A stretch of DNA of 8,422 nt from an uncultured Collinsella sp. (GTDB taxonomy: Bacteria > Actinomycetota > Coriobacteriia > Coriobacteriales > Coriobacteriaceae), in NCBI GenBank assembly GCA_902494935.1, contig CABUVH010000086.1, forward strand, positions 1 through 8,422, read 5' to 3'. The notes under the pieces are model-generated. The model ran no database searches. It had not been told where the DNA came from and saw nothing but the letters and a program-made list of their open reading frames with translations. The translations under genes and the position numbers were made by a program. Each line of letters begins with the position of its first letter. Position 1 is the stretch's first letter. Positions 7,613 to 8,422 of the stretch are shown piece after piece.

Positions 7613-7622
7613 CTCTTCCTTT
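7613..7622 (-). promoter_or_regulatory. Ribosome binding site that fixes the start of the major subunit
   Basis: AAAGGAAGAG on the minus strand, with the AAGGA core (7621..7617) 8 nt before the ATG at 7608. It supports this ATG over the longer in-frame opening that overlaps sipW, and puts the start just before the basic MENKRKKR signal sequence. Confidence 0.75.
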
Positions 7623-7638
7623 CGAGAATCGTTTTCCC

Positions 7639-7662
7639 CGGCAACGGCCCTTGCCGTTGCCG
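7639..7662 (-). promoter_or_regulatory. Hairpin between sipW and the major subunit gene
   Basis: CGGCAACGGC and GCCGTTGCCG form a perfect 10-bp stem around a 4-nt loop, in the 71-nt gap between the peptidase stop and the TasA-like start. In the minus-strand RNA the stem is followed by GGGGAAAACG, not U's, so it is not a standard terminator. It lies about 17 nt upstream of the ribosome site of the major subunit. It could be an mRNA processing or 5'-stabilising element. The structure is clear, the role is inference. Confidence 0.5.
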
Positions 7663-7679
7663 ACACCTCTCCCCTGCCG

Positions 7680-8237
7680 CTATGGACGCCGCCCCCTCGC
7701 ATGCGCGCGAGCATGCTTGTCCGCAGGCTCGTCGGAAACCATCCGATCGAGCACTATCGACGCCGCGACCAGCAGCGCCAGAACGGCCACCACAACAAGC
7801 AAACCGGGCATCGTCGTGCAATATGCGTTAACGAAGCCCAGGTAAGGGACACAAAAAGAAACGACGCCGATCACGCGTGAAAAAGGCGTCTGCTCGGCGT
7901 CGTGCACGATGGTTCCATCTGCATTTTTGTTTGCGATTCCCTGCGTGCTGATCGTCTGCGCCACAGGGTCGACCTCGTACACCTGGTGGGTCACTACGGC
8001 GCCGTCCGACCGGTAAAAAGTTGCATTGTCGCCCACGGCGATATTCGTTGGGTCAACCTGGTGAACAAACACCATGGAGCCGACGGGAAGCTCGGGTTCC
8101 ATAGATCCCGAGAGCACGGCAAAGGGCATGTAACCAAATGCGCGGGGAGCAAAAGAAACAACGGCAAGGGCTATGACAAGCGCAAGCGCCATGCCACTAA
8201 GAAGTGAAATAAATCGTCTGAATCCGCGCGTTGCCAA
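7680..8237 (-). CDS. sipW: SipW-type signal peptidase I (ER-type, S26B)
   Basis: This 185-residue membrane protease cleaves signal peptides on the outer membrane face. It has an N-terminal membrane helix (about 11-34), then V-L-S-G-S-M-E-P (41-48) with nucleophile Ser45, and V-V-T-H (81-84) with His84 where ordinary bacterial enzymes have Lys; this marks the ER/archaeal/SipW class. The third block reads T-Q-G-I-A-N-K-N-A-D (98-107). Asp107 fits the Asp required in B. subtilis SipW, but the Asp usual in the G-D-x-N part is Ile101 here. V-I-G-V-V-S-F-x-V-P-Y-L-G (122-134), a second helix (about 143-163) and an Arg/His-rich tail complete it. It heads a cluster with three SipW-type substrates, so these are its likely clients. 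The start is TTG (8237); the first ATG (8192) would remove the basic N-terminus and has no ribosome site. Only a weak GGGG lies about 14 nt upstream, so initiation may be inefficient. Confidence 0.92.
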   Translation of the reverse strand: MATRGFRRFISLLSGMALALVIALAVVSFAPRAFGYMPFAVLSGSMEPELPVGSMVFVHQVDPTNIAVGDNATFYRSDGAVVTHQVYEVDPVAQTISTQGIANKNADGTIVHDAEQTPFSRVIGVVSFCVPYLGFVNAYCTTMPGLLVVVAVLALLVAASIVLDRMVSDEPADKHARAHARGRRP

Positions 8238-8422
8238 CGTGATTATTTCATCCCCATCGAGGCTATATTCGATCCCATCAAGGATTAGCCACTTTTCTAA
8301 GACGTTTAATAGATGAGTTCGAAAAAGCCAATCTGAAATCTATTTCTAACAATCACCGTGGTAGCGCGCAGAGATGTGGTGTAAGAGGCGGGGCATGCCC
8401 CGCCTCTTCTCTTTCTTGAAAG
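8238..8422. other. Non-coding leader upstream of sipW
   Basis: I see no convincing gene here. It holds the palindrome at 8383-8408, a short GAAAT/ATTTC inverted repeat (8335-8346), and AT-richer DNA between 8281 and 8350 where the operon promoter is expected. No clear -35/-10 pair stands out; TATTAA on the minus strand (about 8313..8308) is the best -10 candidate but has no good -35 partner. The sipW frame is open back to a TAG at 8342..8340, but the 34 extra codons contain no ATG, GTG or TTG. Confidence 0.5.
8383..8408 (+). terminator. Perfect 26-bp palindrome, likely intrinsic terminator
   Basis: AAGAGGCGGGGCA and TGCCCCGCCTCTT form a continuous palindrome, giving an 11-bp GC-rich stem with a CATG loop in RNA. 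On the plus strand it is followed by CTCTTTCTTG, a usable U-rich tail; on the minus strand the following ACACCAC is not U-rich. It therefore fits best as a plus-strand terminator, although it may also stop minus-strand transcripts from a gene right of the window and insulate the sipW operon. Structure is certain, direction is not. Confidence 0.65.

Noticed and set aside
7609..7821. Extension of the major subunit to a start at 7821
   Set aside because: The extra 71 residues overlap sipW, are Arg/Ala/Gly-rich, and would bury the signal helix; the ATG at 7608 has a good ribosome site.
6913..7845. Plus-strand open frame (310 codons) opposite the major subunit gene
   Set aside because: It crosses the subunit gene, the intergenic hairpin and the end of sipW, has no recognisable domain, and ends in low-complexity sequence; the minus-strand TasA-like gene explains the region.
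8245..8280. Possible 11-codon leader peptide (MGSNIASMGMK) ending just before sipW
   Set aside because: No ribosome site precedes it and such short frames are common by chance.
8238..8339. In-frame upstream extension of sipW (34 open codons)
   Set aside because: No ATG, GTG or TTG occurs between the TAG at 8342..8340 and the TTG at 8237; known SipW proteins start shortly before the first membrane helix.
8300..8345. Candidate sigma-A promoter with TATTAA as -10
   Set aside because: No acceptable -35 lies at 16-18 nt; the best partners (GATTGG, TTGGCT) match poorly or have wrong spacing.

Overview
The window looks like part of a high-GC Gram-positive genome. My best guess is a gut actinobacterium of the Coriobacteriia (Collinsella/Olsenella-like). 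This rests on the moderately high GC, the Gram-positive style Shine-Dalgarno sequences, the SipW/TasA-type export genes, and a giant non-sortase surface protein with Listeria-Bacteroides (InlB B / Flg_new) repeats. The genus is inference and needs a database search.

All genes I support lie on the minus strand, so the operon reads from right to left. The right end (8238-8422) is a 185-bp non-coding leader with a perfect 26-bp palindrome near the window edge. Next come: a SipW-type (ER-type, Ser/His) signal peptidase (7680-8237); a 71-nt gap with a 10-bp hairpin; a small TasA/camelysin-like secreted protein, probably the main fibre subunit (6919-7608); an 80-nt gap with a 17-bp hairpin inside a G-rich tract; a second TasA-like protein (6179-6838); an 1818-residue secreted protein (719-6175); a third TasA-like protein (157-726); and the first 51 codons of another secreted protein that runs off the left edge (1-154). 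The last four genes are tightly packed, with gaps of 3 nt, an 8-nt overlap, and 2 nt. Their ribosome binding sites lie inside the end of the preceding gene, so they are probably translationally coupled.

A consistent model, mostly inference, is a dedicated surface-fibre or biofilm-matrix system. The SipW peptidase matures the three small TasA-like subunits, which share a GT-x-A-[W/F] box at the end of their signal helix. The giant protein and the last gene have ordinary AxA signal peptides and probably use the general signal peptidase. The giant protein has a signal peptide, a GLUG-like beta-helix, about nine InlB-B-like modules, and a Cna-B/SpaA-like C-terminal domain. It has no LPXTG motif, no C-terminal membrane helix, and no sortase is encoded in the window. 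It is therefore more likely held by the TasA-like polymer or the cell wall than covalently sorted. The two hairpins flank only the gene for the presumed major subunit, which suggests its expression is set separately from the minor components.

I see no tRNA, rRNA, CRISPR array, insertion sequence, or attachment site.
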